DNA of 64,000 nucleotides from Halobacteria archaeon AArc-dxtr1 (GCA_025517425.1 JAOPJY010000001.1:1536217-1600216), one strand, 5' to 3'; shown: positions 34,582 through 43,126, numbered from the stretch's first letter. Numbers and translations: made by a program. The notes: a model not told the origin generated them from the sequence alone.

Positions 34582-34845
34582 ATGACTGAATCCAACGAGA
34601 AGTGGATGACAGGCGAGATATGTGCGACGCCGAGCCTCCGCGTCGTTCACCGAGTCGCTGCCGCGGAGGGTGTCGATCCAACTGCACTCGACCCGCCACT
34701 CTACGAAGCCGTCGATCCGGCCGCACTCGATCAGCTGTACGAGACGGCTACCGACGGCGACTGCACCTGTCCTAGCCGCGTGTCGTTTCGCTTTCACGGC
34801 TATGACGTGACGGTCGAGTCTAACGGCCGAGTCAAACTCGATTAA
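34582..34845 (+). CDS. HalOD1-domain protein
   Basis: 87 residues. SLRVVHRVAAAEGVDPTALD ... LYEAVDPAALDQLY ... VSFRFHGYDVTVESNGRV is the haloarchaeal output domain HalOD1, usually found as the C-terminal part of signalling proteins or alone; its activity is unknown. A CTC pair lies just before the last two strands, plus Cys14. It is the last gene of the tusA-dsrE operon (two-base gap), an unusual setting for this domain. Confidence 0.88.
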   Translation: MTESNEKWMTGEICATPSLRVVHRVAAAEGVDPTALDPPLYEAVDPAALDQLYETATDGDCTCPSRVSFRFHGYDVTVESNGRVKLD

Positions 34846-34938
34846 GTAACCTTCGTATAGCCGAGAACGTCGGCATCGGTTCCCGTTCTGTCAGTCGCCA
34901 ATACACACAACAGACAGCTCTTGAGACGTTGTCAAGCC

Positions 34939-35976
34939 TCACACCCGAATCAGTACCTTCACCGCATCGCGCTCGTCCATCGCGCGGTAACCCTCGGGCG
35001 TCTCCTCGAGGGAGACCGTCTTCGTAAACACCGGTGCTGGGTCGAGCGTCCCCTGGAGGACGTCGGCCATCAGCTCCTCGATGTAGGCCCGAACTGGCGC
35101 GACGCCGCCCCGGAGGGCGACGTTCTTGCCGAAGGCGGTTCCGAGGAAGGACGCCTCCGAGACGCCGTGGGGGACGCCGACGTAGCCGACGGTCCCACCC
35201 GGACGGGCCACCTCGAAGGCCGTCTCCATCGAGGACTCGGCGCCGACGCACTCTAAGACGTGGTTCGCGCCGCCGTAGGTCAGCTCACGGGCGCGTTCGA
35301 CGGCTTCCTCGCCACGGGCACTGACGGTCTCGGTCGCACCGAACTCGCGGGCGATCTCGAGGCGGTCCTCGTGGTGGCCCATCGCGACGATCCGCTCGGC
35401 GCCGAGCCGGCGGGCGGCGAGGACACCACAGAGCCCGACGGCGCCGTCGCCGACGACGACCGCGGTGTCGCCGGCGGAGACGCCGGCGCTCGTAGCGGCG
35501 TGGTGGCCGGTACAGAGCACGTCAGTCAGCGGAAGCAGCGACTCGAGGACGTCCTCGTCGTCCGCATACCTGTCGGGGACGCGGACGAGGGTACCGTCGG
35601 CGTGGGGCGCACGGACCTTCTCGCCCTGCGCGCCGTCGTCCGTACCGGCCCAGCCGCCACCGTTCGCACAGGAGGTATGCAGCCCCTTCCGACAGAACTC
35701 GCAGGAGCCACAGCTGATCGAGAAGGGAGCGAGCACGCGATCACCGGGCTGAACGCTGGTAACGTCCTCGCCGACGTCCTCGACGATCCCCATCGGTTCG
35801 TGGCCGACCCGCGAGCCGGGCTCGTACTCGCGCTGGCCGCGGTAGAACCAGAGGTCAGAGCCACAGACGGCAGTGTGGGTGATCCGGACGACGGCGTCCG
35901 TCGACTCCTCGATCTCTGGGTCGGGAACCTCCTCGATCCGAACGTCTCGCTCGCCGTGGAAGACGGCTGCTTGCAT
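34939..35976 (-). CDS. Zinc-dependent alcohol dehydrogenase family protein
   Basis: 345 residues of the medium-chain dehydrogenase family. Catalytic zinc ligands in CGSDLWFYRG (Cys) and GHEPMG (His-Glu); structural-zinc Cys set CGSCEFCRKGLHTSC; NAD(P) motif VVVGDGAVGLCGVLAARRLG; and the substrate-domain end. Substrate unknown; it is of the threonine/sorbitol dehydrogenase-like branch. ATG 35976 begins QAAVFHGERDVRIEEVPDP, the normal family N-terminus. Divergent from the flavin oxidoreductase. Confidence 0.92.
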   Translation of the reverse strand: MQAAVFHGERDVRIEEVPDPEIEESTDAVVRITHTAVCGSDLWFYRGQREYEPGSRVGHEPMGIVEDVGEDVTSVQPGDRVLAPFSISCGSCEFCRKGLHTSCANGGGWAGTDDGAQGEKVRAPHADGTLVRVPDRYADDEDVLESLLPLTDVLCTGHHAATSAGVSAGDTAVVVGDGAVGLCGVLAARRLGAERIVAMGHHEDRLEIAREFGATETVSARGEEAVERARELTYGGANHVLECVGAESSMETAFEVARPGGTVGYVGVPHGVSEASFLGTAFGKNVALRGGVAPVRAYIEELMADVLQGTLDPAPVFTKTVSLEETPEGYRAMDERDAVKVLIRV

Positions 35977-36107
35977 ACGTGATCGTCCGGCGGATCGGAC
36001 AAAAGCGATGCGCTCCCGGCGATCGGGCGGGCGAGTCGTGCGGTCCAGACCGACGCCCGTCCAAACTGACGCCACGCTCTTGTACGAGCCCGTCGTCACA
36101 CGATCGC

Positions 36108-37484
36108 ATGGCCACGCTCGACGACCCCCTCGAGATCGGCGGCTGTGAGATTCCCAACCGCCTCTACCGCGCCCCGCTGCTCGAGTGCGCAGGCAACGGC
36201 CCGGACGCCGTCGATACGCTGATCGCGGACCTCGAACCAGCCGCAGAGTCGGGCGTCGGGCTGCTCTTCCAGGGCGCGACGATCGTCCGCGGCGAGGGGG
36301 GCTGCGCTGCGCCGGGGATGACCCGCGTCCACGATCCCGCGTTCGTCTCGCGGCTCTCGCGGCTCACCGACCGGGTCCACGACCACGGCGGGAAGATCTT
36401 CCTCCAACTCGAGCACGGCGGCCTCCGGAGCATGGAGACCTGGCACGCAGAACACCGGCAGGCGCGTCCGGACCTGCAGCAACTCGCGGTCTCGCGGCCG
36501 CCGTGGCAGCTGCGCCTGCTGGATCGGCTCGGCGCCCTCGACTACGACCCGCACGTCCTCTCGACGGCAGAGGTGTACGAGCTCGCAGCCGATTTCGGCC
36601 GGTCGGCGGCGTACGCGGTCGAGGCGGGCTACGACGGGATCCACATCTCGGGGGCGAATATGGGGATCGTCCAGCAGTTCCTCTCGCCGTTTTACAACCG
36701 GCGCGAGGACGAGTTCGGCGGCTCGCCGGAGGCCCGCCTCGCGTTCCTCGCGGTCGTCCACGACGAGATTAGGGATCGCGCGGGTGACGTCCCACTGGTG
36801 ACGAAGGTGCCCGCAGAGACCCCGGCACCGCCGGCACCACTCGTCAGCCGAAAGCTCTCGCTTGCAGACGGCGTCGAGATCGCCCGGCGCTGCGAGCAGA
36901 TCGGCTACGACGCCGTGGTGCCGGTGCAGGCGTCGGTCGTCTGGGACATGAGCATCGTCCGTGGCGAGTACCCGAAGCGGGCCTGGGAAAACGAGGCGCT
37001 ACAGGAGGGGTACGACGCCGCCTTCGGCGGGCCCGTGCGGCGCCGGCTCGTGGCCGCGGGAAACCGACTGGAGGCGCTGCAGTATGATTTCGAACCCGCC
37101 TGGAACGAGGGCTTTTGCCGGCGGGTGCGCGAGCACGTCTCAATTCCCGTCCTCGCAGAGGGCGGAATCCGCGAACGCGGCGAGATGGACCGCCTGCTCG
37201 GCGCAGACAGCGGAGCGACGGGAGCCGCCGAGCCGGCTTGCGAGATGGTCGGGATGGCCCGGCCGTTCTACGCCGAGCCGCGATTGGGAGCGCGGCTGCT
37301 GGAAAGCGACACGACTGACTGCGACCCGTCGGGAGACGACCGTCCGGCACCGGATCGGCGCGTCCTCTGTGAGAGCTGCAACAACTGCACCGTCCCGCAG
37401 GCGGCTGGCGCACCCGGCATCTGCCGGACGCCGAGCGTCCTGAGACGGCGCGGAGAGTTAGAGCGAGAAGGAGCCTACGAGTAG
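36108..37484 (+). CDS. NADH:flavin oxidoreductase (old yellow enzyme family)
   Basis: 458 residues. TIM barrel starting EIGGCEIPNRLYRAPLLECA, active-site region GGKIFLQLEHGGLRS, GYDGIHISGANMGIVQQFLSPFYNRREDEFGG with the usual NxRxDxYGG-like end, and EMVGMARPFYAEP. Near the C-terminus, CESCNNCTVPQ followed by CRTP resembles the [4Fe-4S] ligand set of the 2,4-dienoyl-CoA reductase subgroup, but the long NADPH domain of those enzymes is absent. It should reduce an activated alkene; substrate unknown. Confidence 0.88.
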   Translation: MATLDDPLEIGGCEIPNRLYRAPLLECAGNGPDAVDTLIADLEPAAESGVGLLFQGATIVRGEGGCAAPGMTRVHDPAFVSRLSRLTDRVHDHGGKIFLQLEHGGLRSMETWHAEHRQARPDLQQLAVSRPPWQLRLLDRLGALDYDPHVLSTAEVYELAADFGRSAAYAVEAGYDGIHISGANMGIVQQFLSPFYNRREDEFGGSPEARLAFLAVVHDEIRDRAGDVPLVTKVPAETPAPPAPLVSRKLSLADGVEIARRCEQIGYDAVVPVQASVVWDMSIVRGEYPKRAWENEALQEGYDAAFGGPVRRRLVAAGNRLEALQYDFEPAWNEGFCRRVREHVSIPVLAEGGIRERGEMDRLLGADSGATGAAEPACEMVGMARPFYAEPRLGARLLESDTTDCDPSGDDRPAPDRRVLCESCNNCTVPQAAGAPGICRTPSVLRRRGELEREGAYE

Positions 37485-37506
37485 GGCTGCGGCGGTGGGA
37501 GGGCGT

Positions 37507-38193
37507 TCACACAGCGGTGACGCTATCGCCCAACTCGGCGAGTGATCCCTCGCGTCTGTCGGTGGGTTCGTGAACCACCAGCACTGATTCGGGGGTGAGG
37601 TCGGGAAATCGAATCGTGGCCTCGTAGCTACCGTCGTCGCCGATGGCCGCGATCTCGTAGTTATCTCCCGAAGCGGTCGAAATCTGGACGTACTCGCCTG
37701 CGTGTTCGGGATCTGCGGTCCCGGTGATCGTGTACGATTCAGTTGCCGCGTCCGGATCGTTGCTCGCGACCGGATAGTTGGCATCCTCCCACGCCAGGTA
37801 CCCCTCGTCGAGCGCGTAGACGTCCTCGAACCCCTCCGAGAGGAGCGCCGAGGCCCGTTGGACCGCGAGCGAGTGCGGACAGTCACAGTAGGTGACGATC
37901 CGGACGTCGCGATCCCAGTCGTCGGTCGGATCGGCCTCCTCGTCGCCGAACGGAGAGCTCAGTACGGCCCCGGGCACGTGACTGGCGTCGTACTGATTCT
38001 GGCCCCGAGTGTCGACGAAGCGGGCGTCATCCGCGTCCCACCACCCGTAGACGTCCTCCAAGGGAGCGAGCGGGACCGTCTCGCCCTCGAAGGAATCGGT
38101 TGGGTAGTCGTCGCCGCTCAGGACATCCGTACAGCCCGCCGTCAGTGAGAGCGCCGCAGCGCCGACGGAACCGAGGAGGCGACGACGATCCAT
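37507..38193 (-). CDS. Tat lipoprotein with rhodanese domain
   Basis: 228 residues. Signal DRRRLLGSVGAAALSLTAGC with Arg cluster and lipobox. The rhodanese domain has ARFVDTRGQNQYDASHVPGA and the active loop VTYCDCPHSLAVQRA; the catalytic Cys loop is CDCPHSL. A beta-rich C-terminal domain (about 150-228, ESYTITGTADPEHAGEYVQI) follows. It is predicted to act outside the cytoplasmic membrane in sulfur transfer or as a redox thiol. ATG 38193 is preferred; ATG 38220 would add nine residues. Confidence 0.88.
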   Translation of the reverse strand: MDRRRLLGSVGAAALSLTAGCTDVLSGDDYPTDSFEGETVPLAPLEDVYGWWDADDARFVDTRGQNQYDASHVPGAVLSSPFGDEEADPTDDWDRDVRIVTYCDCPHSLAVQRASALLSEGFEDVYALDEGYLAWEDANYPVASNDPDAATESYTITGTADPEHAGEYVQISTASGDNYEIAAIGDDGSYEATIRFPDLTPESVLVVHEPTDRREGSLAELGDSVTAV

Positions 38194-38308
38194 AGACACG
38201 TTGAGGGCCGGATTTTGCATAGGTGTTGTGGTGCGTCTCAGACCCCTTCGTTTCGGGTGGAAAGTCGGAGATGTGGCTGGAGTGTTGGTCGAAATGAAAT
38301 GTGAGAAG

Positions 38309-38381
38309 TAGTCCATCCTGGATTCGAACCAGGGTCGAAGCCCCCAGAAGGCTTCAGGATTGGCCGCTACCCTAATGGACT
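38309..38381 (-). tRNA. tRNA-Gln (anticodon CUG)
   Basis: 73 nt fold into a complete cloverleaf on the minus strand: acceptor AGTCCAT/ATGGACT, D stem GGGT/ATCC, anticodon stem AAGCC/GGCTT with loop TTCTGGG (anticodon CTG), T arm CCTGG-TTCGAAT-CCAGG and discriminator A. No CCA is encoded and no intron is seen. A TATA-like gtttag on the minus strand lies about 28 bp upstream, inside the end of the HNH gene. Confidence 0.95.
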
Positions 38382-38407
38382 GCAGTCGAATCGAGGGGGG
38401 TCGGCAA

Positions 38408-38980
38408 CTAAACCTTATCGCTTTTCGACGGCCGCAATCGTTCGTAGTGTTCTTTCCGGTGGCAGTTCGCACAGAGTATAGTGCACTTCTGGATTTCAGC
38501 GTCGATTCGATCTTTCGAATAACCGTAGGAGAGCATCTTTCCGACGGCCATCTCCTTTTCGTCTTCGTTGGTGTGGTGAAAATCGAGACATCGTGGATCA
38601 TCTTCGCTACACCGAGAACAGCCCCGTTCTCGTTTGTATGCATAGACCCGTGCTCGGTGGTGCGCTCGCCGCCGCAGTGATCGCTCTGTATTCCACTCGG
38701 CGTTCCGATAGTGCCACCGCTGGTCGACGGTGAGTTCCTCCCACGACACGTCGTCGGGAAGGTCGACGTCGTCCGGTTTGGGTTCGACACGGGACCCCCT
38801 CGAATACGAGGTCTCCAGTCCCGCCCTCTCTTTCGCTGCGTTCCAGCCGCCACACGTCCGGATGATCGTCGCCGAGGCTGGTTTGAGTCCAAGTGTCTCA
38901 TACTGGGCTTTCGTCGGCGACCCGCCGAGTTCGTCGGCGGCTCGTTGGAGCGCGTCGAGACACTCTTTCTCAGCGGTCAC
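38408..38980 (-). CDS. HNH endonuclease with homing-endonuclease-associated repeat
   Basis: 190 residues from GTG 38980. The N-terminal part (ECLDALQRAADELGGSPTKA then GLKPASATIIRTCGGWNAAK) is a DNA-binding repeat associated with homing endonucleases. The C-terminal part is an HNH domain with zinc ligands CSRCSEDDPRCLDFHHTNED and CTILCANCHRKEH. A TATA box at 39003-39012 sits 25-30 bp before the GTG, which supports a leaderless start there instead of the longer frame that would run into purO. It ends 27 bp before the tRNA-Gln gene, and such nucleases are often mobile. Confidence 0.85.
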   Translation of the reverse strand: MTAEKECLDALQRAADELGGSPTKAQYETLGLKPASATIIRTCGGWNAAKERAGLETSYSRGSRVEPKPDDVDLPDDVSWEELTVDQRWHYRNAEWNTERSLRRRAHHRARVYAYKRERGCSRCSEDDPRCLDFHHTNEDEKEMAVGKMLSYGYSKDRIDAEIQKCTILCANCHRKEHYERLRPSKSDKV

Positions 38981-39002
38981 GCCGTTGTTGGCTGCGTCAT
39001 CC

Positions 39003-39012
39003 GATATAAACG
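39003..39012 (-). promoter_or_regulatory. TATA box of the HNH endonuclease gene
   Basis: The minus strand reads cgtttatatcgg around here; it decides the GTG start at 38980. Confidence 0.55.
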
Positions 39013-39087
39013 TAGAGACTGAAGCGATCCGACAGCGCTCGACCGTGAACCGACACGCCTTTTCCCGCGAGTTGCGCAGGCTCGAGT

Positions 39088-39687
39088 ATGTCAACGTACG
39101 TCGGCCGCTTCGTCGTCGTCGGCCCCGATGTCGGCGCCTACCGCGTCTCGTCGCGATCGTTTCCGAACCGAGAGATTAGCGCCCGCGAGGACGCGCTCAC
39201 CGTCGGCCCCACTGCAGACGCCCCGGAGACGGACAACCCCTACGTCTCGTACAACTGTCTGCGAGTGGTCGAGACGCCCGCAGGCGAGGCCGCCGCGTTC
39301 GGCAACGGCTCACACGTCGATCCGATCGCGGAGAAGCTCGAGCTGGGCTATCCGGCGCGGGACGCGCTGGCGACGAGCCTGCTCGCACTCGACTACGAGA
39401 AAGACGATTACGACACGCCCCGCATCGCGGCGACGATCGGCGACGGCGGCGAGGCGCTGATCGGAACCGTTCGGAAGGACGCCCTGCTCGTCGAGACGGT
39501 CGACGAGCCGACGCTGGTCGCGACCTACGAAGCCGATTCGCCGGACGCATTCGATCTCGCAGCCGAGGACGCCGACTCGGCTGCACGCGAAGTCTACGGC
39601 GCCGACTTCGACCACGCAGTCTGTGCAGCAGGCGTCTCCCGGACCGCAGACGGGTTCGAGACGGCGATTCACAACGGTTCGAACTGA
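39088..39687 (+). CDS. purO: Archaeal IMP cyclohydrolase
   Basis: 199 residues. [20 protein letters not shown] then [19 protein letters not shown] and [19 protein letters not shown] match PurO, the archaeal enzyme that closes FAICAR to IMP in the last step of purine synthesis. The length is normal. Divergent from the HNH gene; same direction as the phosphoesterase 76 bp downstream. Confidence 0.94.
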   Translation: MSTYVGRFVVVGPDVGAYRVSSRSFPNREISAREDALTVGPTADAPETDNPYVSYNCLRVVETPAGEAAAFGNGSHVDPIAEKLELGYPARDALATSLLALDYEKDDYDTPRIAATIGDGGEALIGTVRKDALLVETVDEPTLVATYEADSPDAFDLAAEDADSAAREVYGADFDHAVCAAGVSRTADGFETAIHNGSN

Positions 39688-39763
39688 GTTTGCATAGCCA
39701 GTGGTCGCATACTCGAGCGCGACCAGATACATACGGCTCGCGAACGTAGCCACCGCCGAACCG

Positions 39764-40432
39764 ATGCGAGTCGGACTCATCTCCGATATTCACGGTAACC
39801 TGCCGGCACTGGAGGCCGTCCTCTCGGATATGCCCGCCGTCGACGCGCTAGTCTGTGCCGGCGACGTCGTCGGCTACAACCCCTGGCCTGCAGAGTGCGT
39901 CGACAAGCTCCGCGAGCGGGACGTGCCGACGGTGCTGGGCAACCACGACGCCGCCGTCGCCGACGGTTCGGCGTTCCGGTTCAACGGCATGGCCCGCGCA
40001 GGACTCGAGTACGCACAGCGAGTGCTGGAGGAGCAACAGCGGCGCTGGCTGGCCGAACTGCCGGCCGAGCGCCGCGAGTTCGACGGCCGGATGAAGCTCG
40101 TCCACGGCCACCCCGACGATCCCGATCGGTACACCCGGTACACTCGCCCGGAGGCGTTCTCGGCACGGCTACTCGACGACGAGGACGTACTCGTGCTCGG
40201 GCACACTCACGTTCAACACGCCGAAAAATACGCCGAGGGGATCGTCGTCAATCCGGGAAGCGTCGGTCAGCCCCGAGACGGCGATCCGCGCGCGGCCTAC
40301 GCGGTCGTCGATCTCGCGGCGATGACCGTCGAGACCCACCGCGTCGAGTACGACGTTGGGGCGGTTCAAGAGGCGGTTGCGGAGGCCGACCTCCCAGCAC
40401 GAATCGGCAGCCGACTCGCCAGGGGAGCGTAG
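39764..40432 (+). CDS. Metallophosphoesterase (YfcE/MJ0936-like)
   Basis: 222 residues. Metal-binding motifs in order: LISDIHGNLPALEAVL, CAGDVVGYNPWP, VLGNHDAAVAD, HGHPDD and LGHTHVQH, closing with VVNPGSVGQPRDGDPRAAYA. This is the compact calcineurin-like group that hydrolyses phosphodiesters. The biological substrate is unknown. ATG 39764 starts at the first metal strand; a TATA-like stretch (gatacatacg) lies about 30 bp before. Confidence 0.92.
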   Translation: MRVGLISDIHGNLPALEAVLSDMPAVDALVCAGDVVGYNPWPAECVDKLRERDVPTVLGNHDAAVADGSAFRFNGMARAGLEYAQRVLEEQQRRWLAELPAERREFDGRMKLVHGHPDDPDRYTRYTRPEAFSARLLDDEDVLVLGHTHVQHAEKYAEGIVVNPGSVGQPRDGDPRAAYAVVDLAAMTVETHRVEYDVGAVQEAVAEADLPARIGSRLARGA

Positions 40433-40502
40433 TTGCGATCGGTGGCGACGGTGAAGAGCCAGAATCGAACCTTTTAGGCGCCGAGATTTGGTAGTTCCAG
40501 CT

Positions 40503-40643
40503 ATGGAAGCCGTCGGCTGCGCCGCGCGTATCGAGTGGGAGCGATCACACCGCGCCGGAGGCCGGTGTCACGTCCGGCGCGCTGGCTCGGTCAGTCCGTG
40601 GCGTCGGCAGCGCCTCGCCCACTGTGGAGGCTCGGTCGAGTAA
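40503..40643 (+). CDS. Possible 46-codon upstream ORF overlapping cysE
   Basis: ATG 40503 to TAA 40641-40643. The last A of the stop is the first base of the cysE ATG (TAATG), so a ribosome finishing it could restart on cysE. A TATA-like ccttttagg at 40470-40478 puts a leaderless transcript start near this ATG. The product is basic and contains Cys at 6, 22 and 41, unlike most proteins here. It may be a leader peptide or chance. Confidence 0.4.
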   Translation: MEAVGCAARIEWERSHRAGGRCHVRRAGSVSPWRRQRLAHCGGSVE

Positions 40644-41152
40644 TGCTTCGGCGACTGCGTGAGGACACACGGGCGATGTGCGAGCGCGACCCCGCCGCGA
40701 ATCGGTGTCTCGAGGTCGCACTCACCTATCCGGGCGTCCACGCGGTCTGGGGCCACCGGATCGCCCACCAGCTCTGGAACGCGGGGTTCTCGCTGCTCGC
40801 CCGGGTGGTATCGCACCTGGTTCGACTGCTGACCGGCGTCGAGATCCACCCGGCAGCGACGGTCGGTCGTCGCGTGACCATCGACCACGGAATGGGTGTG
40901 GTAGTCGGTGAGACGGCCGAAATCGGCGACGACGTCCACATGTACCACGGCGTAACGCTGGGTGGAGAGCGCAACGAGCCGGTCAAGCGCCACCCGACGG
41001 TCGAAGCTGGCGTTCGTCTCGGCGCAAACGCGACGCTGATCGGAGATATCACGGTCGGCGAGGACGCGACGGTCGGAGCCGGCTCCGTCGTCATCGAGGA
41101 CGTCCCAGCGGAGACGACGGTCGTGGGCGTGCCGGCCGAGCCTGCCGATTGA
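40643..41152 (+). CDS. cysE: Serine O-acetyltransferase
   Basis: 169 residues. LRRLREDTRAMCERDPAAN and LEVALTYPGVHAVWGHRIAH form the N-terminal helical domain; the left-handed beta helix follows with IHPAATVGRRVTIDHGMGVV, IGDDVHMYHGVTLGG and GANATLIGDITVG. It makes O-acetylserine from serine and acetyl-CoA for cysteine synthesis. The longer frame from GTG 40535 adds an Arg/Pro-rich extension and is unlikely. ATG 40643 overlaps the stop of the upstream ORF. Confidence 0.93.
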   Translation: MLRRLREDTRAMCERDPAANRCLEVALTYPGVHAVWGHRIAHQLWNAGFSLLARVVSHLVRLLTGVEIHPAATVGRRVTIDHGMGVVVGETAEIGDDVHMYHGVTLGGERNEPVKRHPTVEAGVRLGANATLIGDITVGEDATVGAGSVVIEDVPAETTVVGVPAEPAD

Positions 41153-41181
41153 CGACCGCCGGCGGCCGTTACATTCTGGCA

Positions 41182-41553
41182 CTACTGATCTTCGTCTACG
41201 GTTTCATCCGTCCCCGGCGGAGCGCCCTCACCGGGAACGCCGTCCCCCGTCGCGACGGCGTCAGGGGACTGCTCGACGTCGGACTCGGTCACCGCAGCGT
41301 CGGAATCGGAGACGTGACCGAGCTCTAGCCAGAGTTTCGCCGTGCAGTCTCCCTGTGCCTCCTTCGAATCGTGTGCTGACACCTGGCCGAGAGAGGCGTT
41401 GCATCGACCGTGCTTGGCGACGTTCATCAGTGTGGCCGGCGAGCCACACGCGGGACAGTCGGTGTAGTAGCCACCGTCTTCGTTCTCGTGCCAGGCATCG
41501 GCGCCGAGTTCGGTGTACGCTGCGTCCTCGTTCCGTCGAGAGCCGTCACTCAT
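41182..41553 (-). CDS. Small zinc-finger protein of unknown function
   Basis: 123 residues. GYYTDCPACGSPATL gives a CxxC pair, then KHGRCNASLGQVSA and GDCTAKLWLELGH supply further Cys/His that could complete a zinc site. The tail is Asp/Gly/Pro-rich and disordered. Haloarchaea have many such proteins; none of this exact type is known to me by function. Convergent with cysE. Confidence 0.75.
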   Translation of the reverse strand: MSDGSRRNEDAAYTELGADAWHENEDGGYYTDCPACGSPATLMNVAKHGRCNASLGQVSAHDSKEAQGDCTAKLWLELGHVSDSDAAVTESDVEQSPDAVATGDGVPGEGAPPGTDETVDEDQ

Positions 41554-41637
41554 ACACACACTGTGAGCACGAAGGTGAGTAACGACCGGCCCGGAACCTG
41601 CAACCCCGCGACTCGCATCAGCGTGAAACCCCGCGAC

Positions 41638-43035
41638 TCACACCAGCGGTTGGACCAGCGCTTCGCCCGCCGCGAGCAGCTCCGCAACGCGCTCGTCGCT
41701 CTCGCCCTCGGCGTAGACGCGAAGGACAGGCTCGGTGCCGCTAGGACGGACGAGCAGCCAGGAGCCGTCCGCGAGCAGGAGTTTGAAACCGTCGGCCGTG
41801 TTGACGTCTACGACGCTGACTCCGGCGACTGACTCCGGAATTTCGTCGGCGAGGGCATCGAGGACCGCGTCCTTCCGGTCGTCGGGACAGTCGACGCTCA
41901 CCTTGTTCTGAACGACGGTGCCGTGGGCCTCGAGCAGTCGGTCGACGCGGTCGTCGAGGGGCTCCTCGGCGTGCATCGCCGTCGCGAGCAGCGCCAGCAA
42001 GACGCCGTCTTTCTCGCGGACGTGACCCCGAACGGTGAAGCCACCGGACTCCTCGCCGCCGACGAGGGCGTCGTGGTCGGCCATCGCAGCCGCGACCCAC
42101 TTGAAGCCGACGGGCACCTCGTGGACCGTCTCGCCGTGAGCCTCGGCGACGCGGTCGATCAGGTAGGTCGTCGAGACGGTACGAACGGCGGCGCCCGAAT
42201 CGTCTTCGAGCAGGTAGTCGTAGAGGGCGGCGAAAAATCGGTTCTCGTCGAGGTAGCCCCGCTTCGGGGTGACGACGGCGAGACGGTCGGCGTCGCCGTC
42301 GTTGGCGATACCGAGCGTCGGATCGGTCGTCTCGTCGGTGACGCGCTCGATAAGCGACGTGAGGTTGTCCGAGGCCGGTTCGGGCGCGCCGCCGCCGAAC
42401 TCGGGGTCGCGCTCACAGCGCAGACACTCGACTGCGACGCCGGCGCGTTCGAGCAGGGCGTCGGTCGTCCCGCGCCCGCTGCCGTGCATCGCGTCGTAGG
42501 CGACTGTCACGTCACCGTCGAGTGCCCGGGTTCCGGTGATCGACGCCAGTCGATCGAGGGCCGCTTCGGCGTGGCTCTCGACGAAGTCGACTTCGCGAAC
42601 GGTGCCGTGTTCCTCGGGTGGGAGGGAGTCGGGTTCTGCGAGATTGTCCGCGACAGCGTCCATCACCGACGGAAGCGCTGGCGCGCCGTCCTCGGGGATG
42701 AACTTGATCCCGTTGTACGCCGGCGGGTTGTGAGAGGCGGTGACGACGAGTGCACCGGAGAGGCCCCGGTCGACGATCGCGTGAGCAAACAGCGGCGTCG
42801 GCCGATCACGCGTCGAGAGACGGACGTCGAAGCCGTTTGCACAGAGGACCCGGGAGAGGTCCTCCGCGAAGCCCCGAGAGGTCTCTCTGGCGTCGTAACC
42901 GACCGCGACAGGGGCAGAAAGCCCCTCCTCGCGGAGGTACGAGGCTACCGCCTGTCCGACCATTCGCACCCGCGGTTGGGTAAACTCCGCCAGGCGAGCC
43001 CGCCAGCCATCGGTTCCAAACGAAATCGGCGCCAT
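41638..43035 (-). CDS. Phosphoglucomutase/phosphomannomutase family phosphohexomutase
   Basis: 465 residues. All four active-site loops are present: phosphoserine loop VVTASHNPPAYNGIK, metal loop IANDGDADRLAV, sugar loop VGGEESGGFTV and phosphate loop LVRPSGTEPVLRVYAE. The enzyme moves phosphate between C1 and C6 of a hexose for glycan or storage-sugar synthesis; which sugar cannot be told. ATG 43035 gives the family N-terminus APISFGTDGWRA; the extension before it is Arg/Cys-rich. Confidence 0.94.
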   Translation of the reverse strand: MAPISFGTDGWRARLAEFTQPRVRMVGQAVASYLREEGLSAPVAVGYDARETSRGFAEDLSRVLCANGFDVRLSTRDRPTPLFAHAIVDRGLSGALVVTASHNPPAYNGIKFIPEDGAPALPSVMDAVADNLAEPDSLPPEEHGTVREVDFVESHAEAALDRLASITGTRALDGDVTVAYDAMHGSGRGTTDALLERAGVAVECLRCERDPEFGGGAPEPASDNLTSLIERVTDETTDPTLGIANDGDADRLAVVTPKRGYLDENRFFAALYDYLLEDDSGAAVRTVSTTYLIDRVAEAHGETVHEVPVGFKWVAAAMADHDALVGGEESGGFTVRGHVREKDGVLLALLATAMHAEEPLDDRVDRLLEAHGTVVQNKVSVDCPDDRKDAVLDALADEIPESVAGVSVVDVNTADGFKLLLADGSWLLVRPSGTEPVLRVYAEGESDERVAELLAAGEALVQPLV

Positions 43036-43126
43036 ACCCCCATCTCTACGGCCGGCGCGAAAAAAGCGGCGGCAGTGACACGAGAGCGACGGCGCCACCA
43101 GGGGTAGAACGGTCGTCGACTCCGGC

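Noticed and set aside
38981-39094. Longer start of the HNH gene at 39094
   Set aside because: It would overlap the purO start and contain its own TATA box; the GTG at leaderless distance from that box is the better start.
40535-40642. N-terminal extension of the serine acetyltransferase from GTG 40535
   Set aside because: The added residues are Arg/Pro-rich and do not match the family N-terminus, which begins at ATG 40643.
41923-43107. A 394-codon plus-strand frame over the phosphohexomutase gene
   Set aside because: Antisense to all four mutase active-site loops; no start signal or family match.
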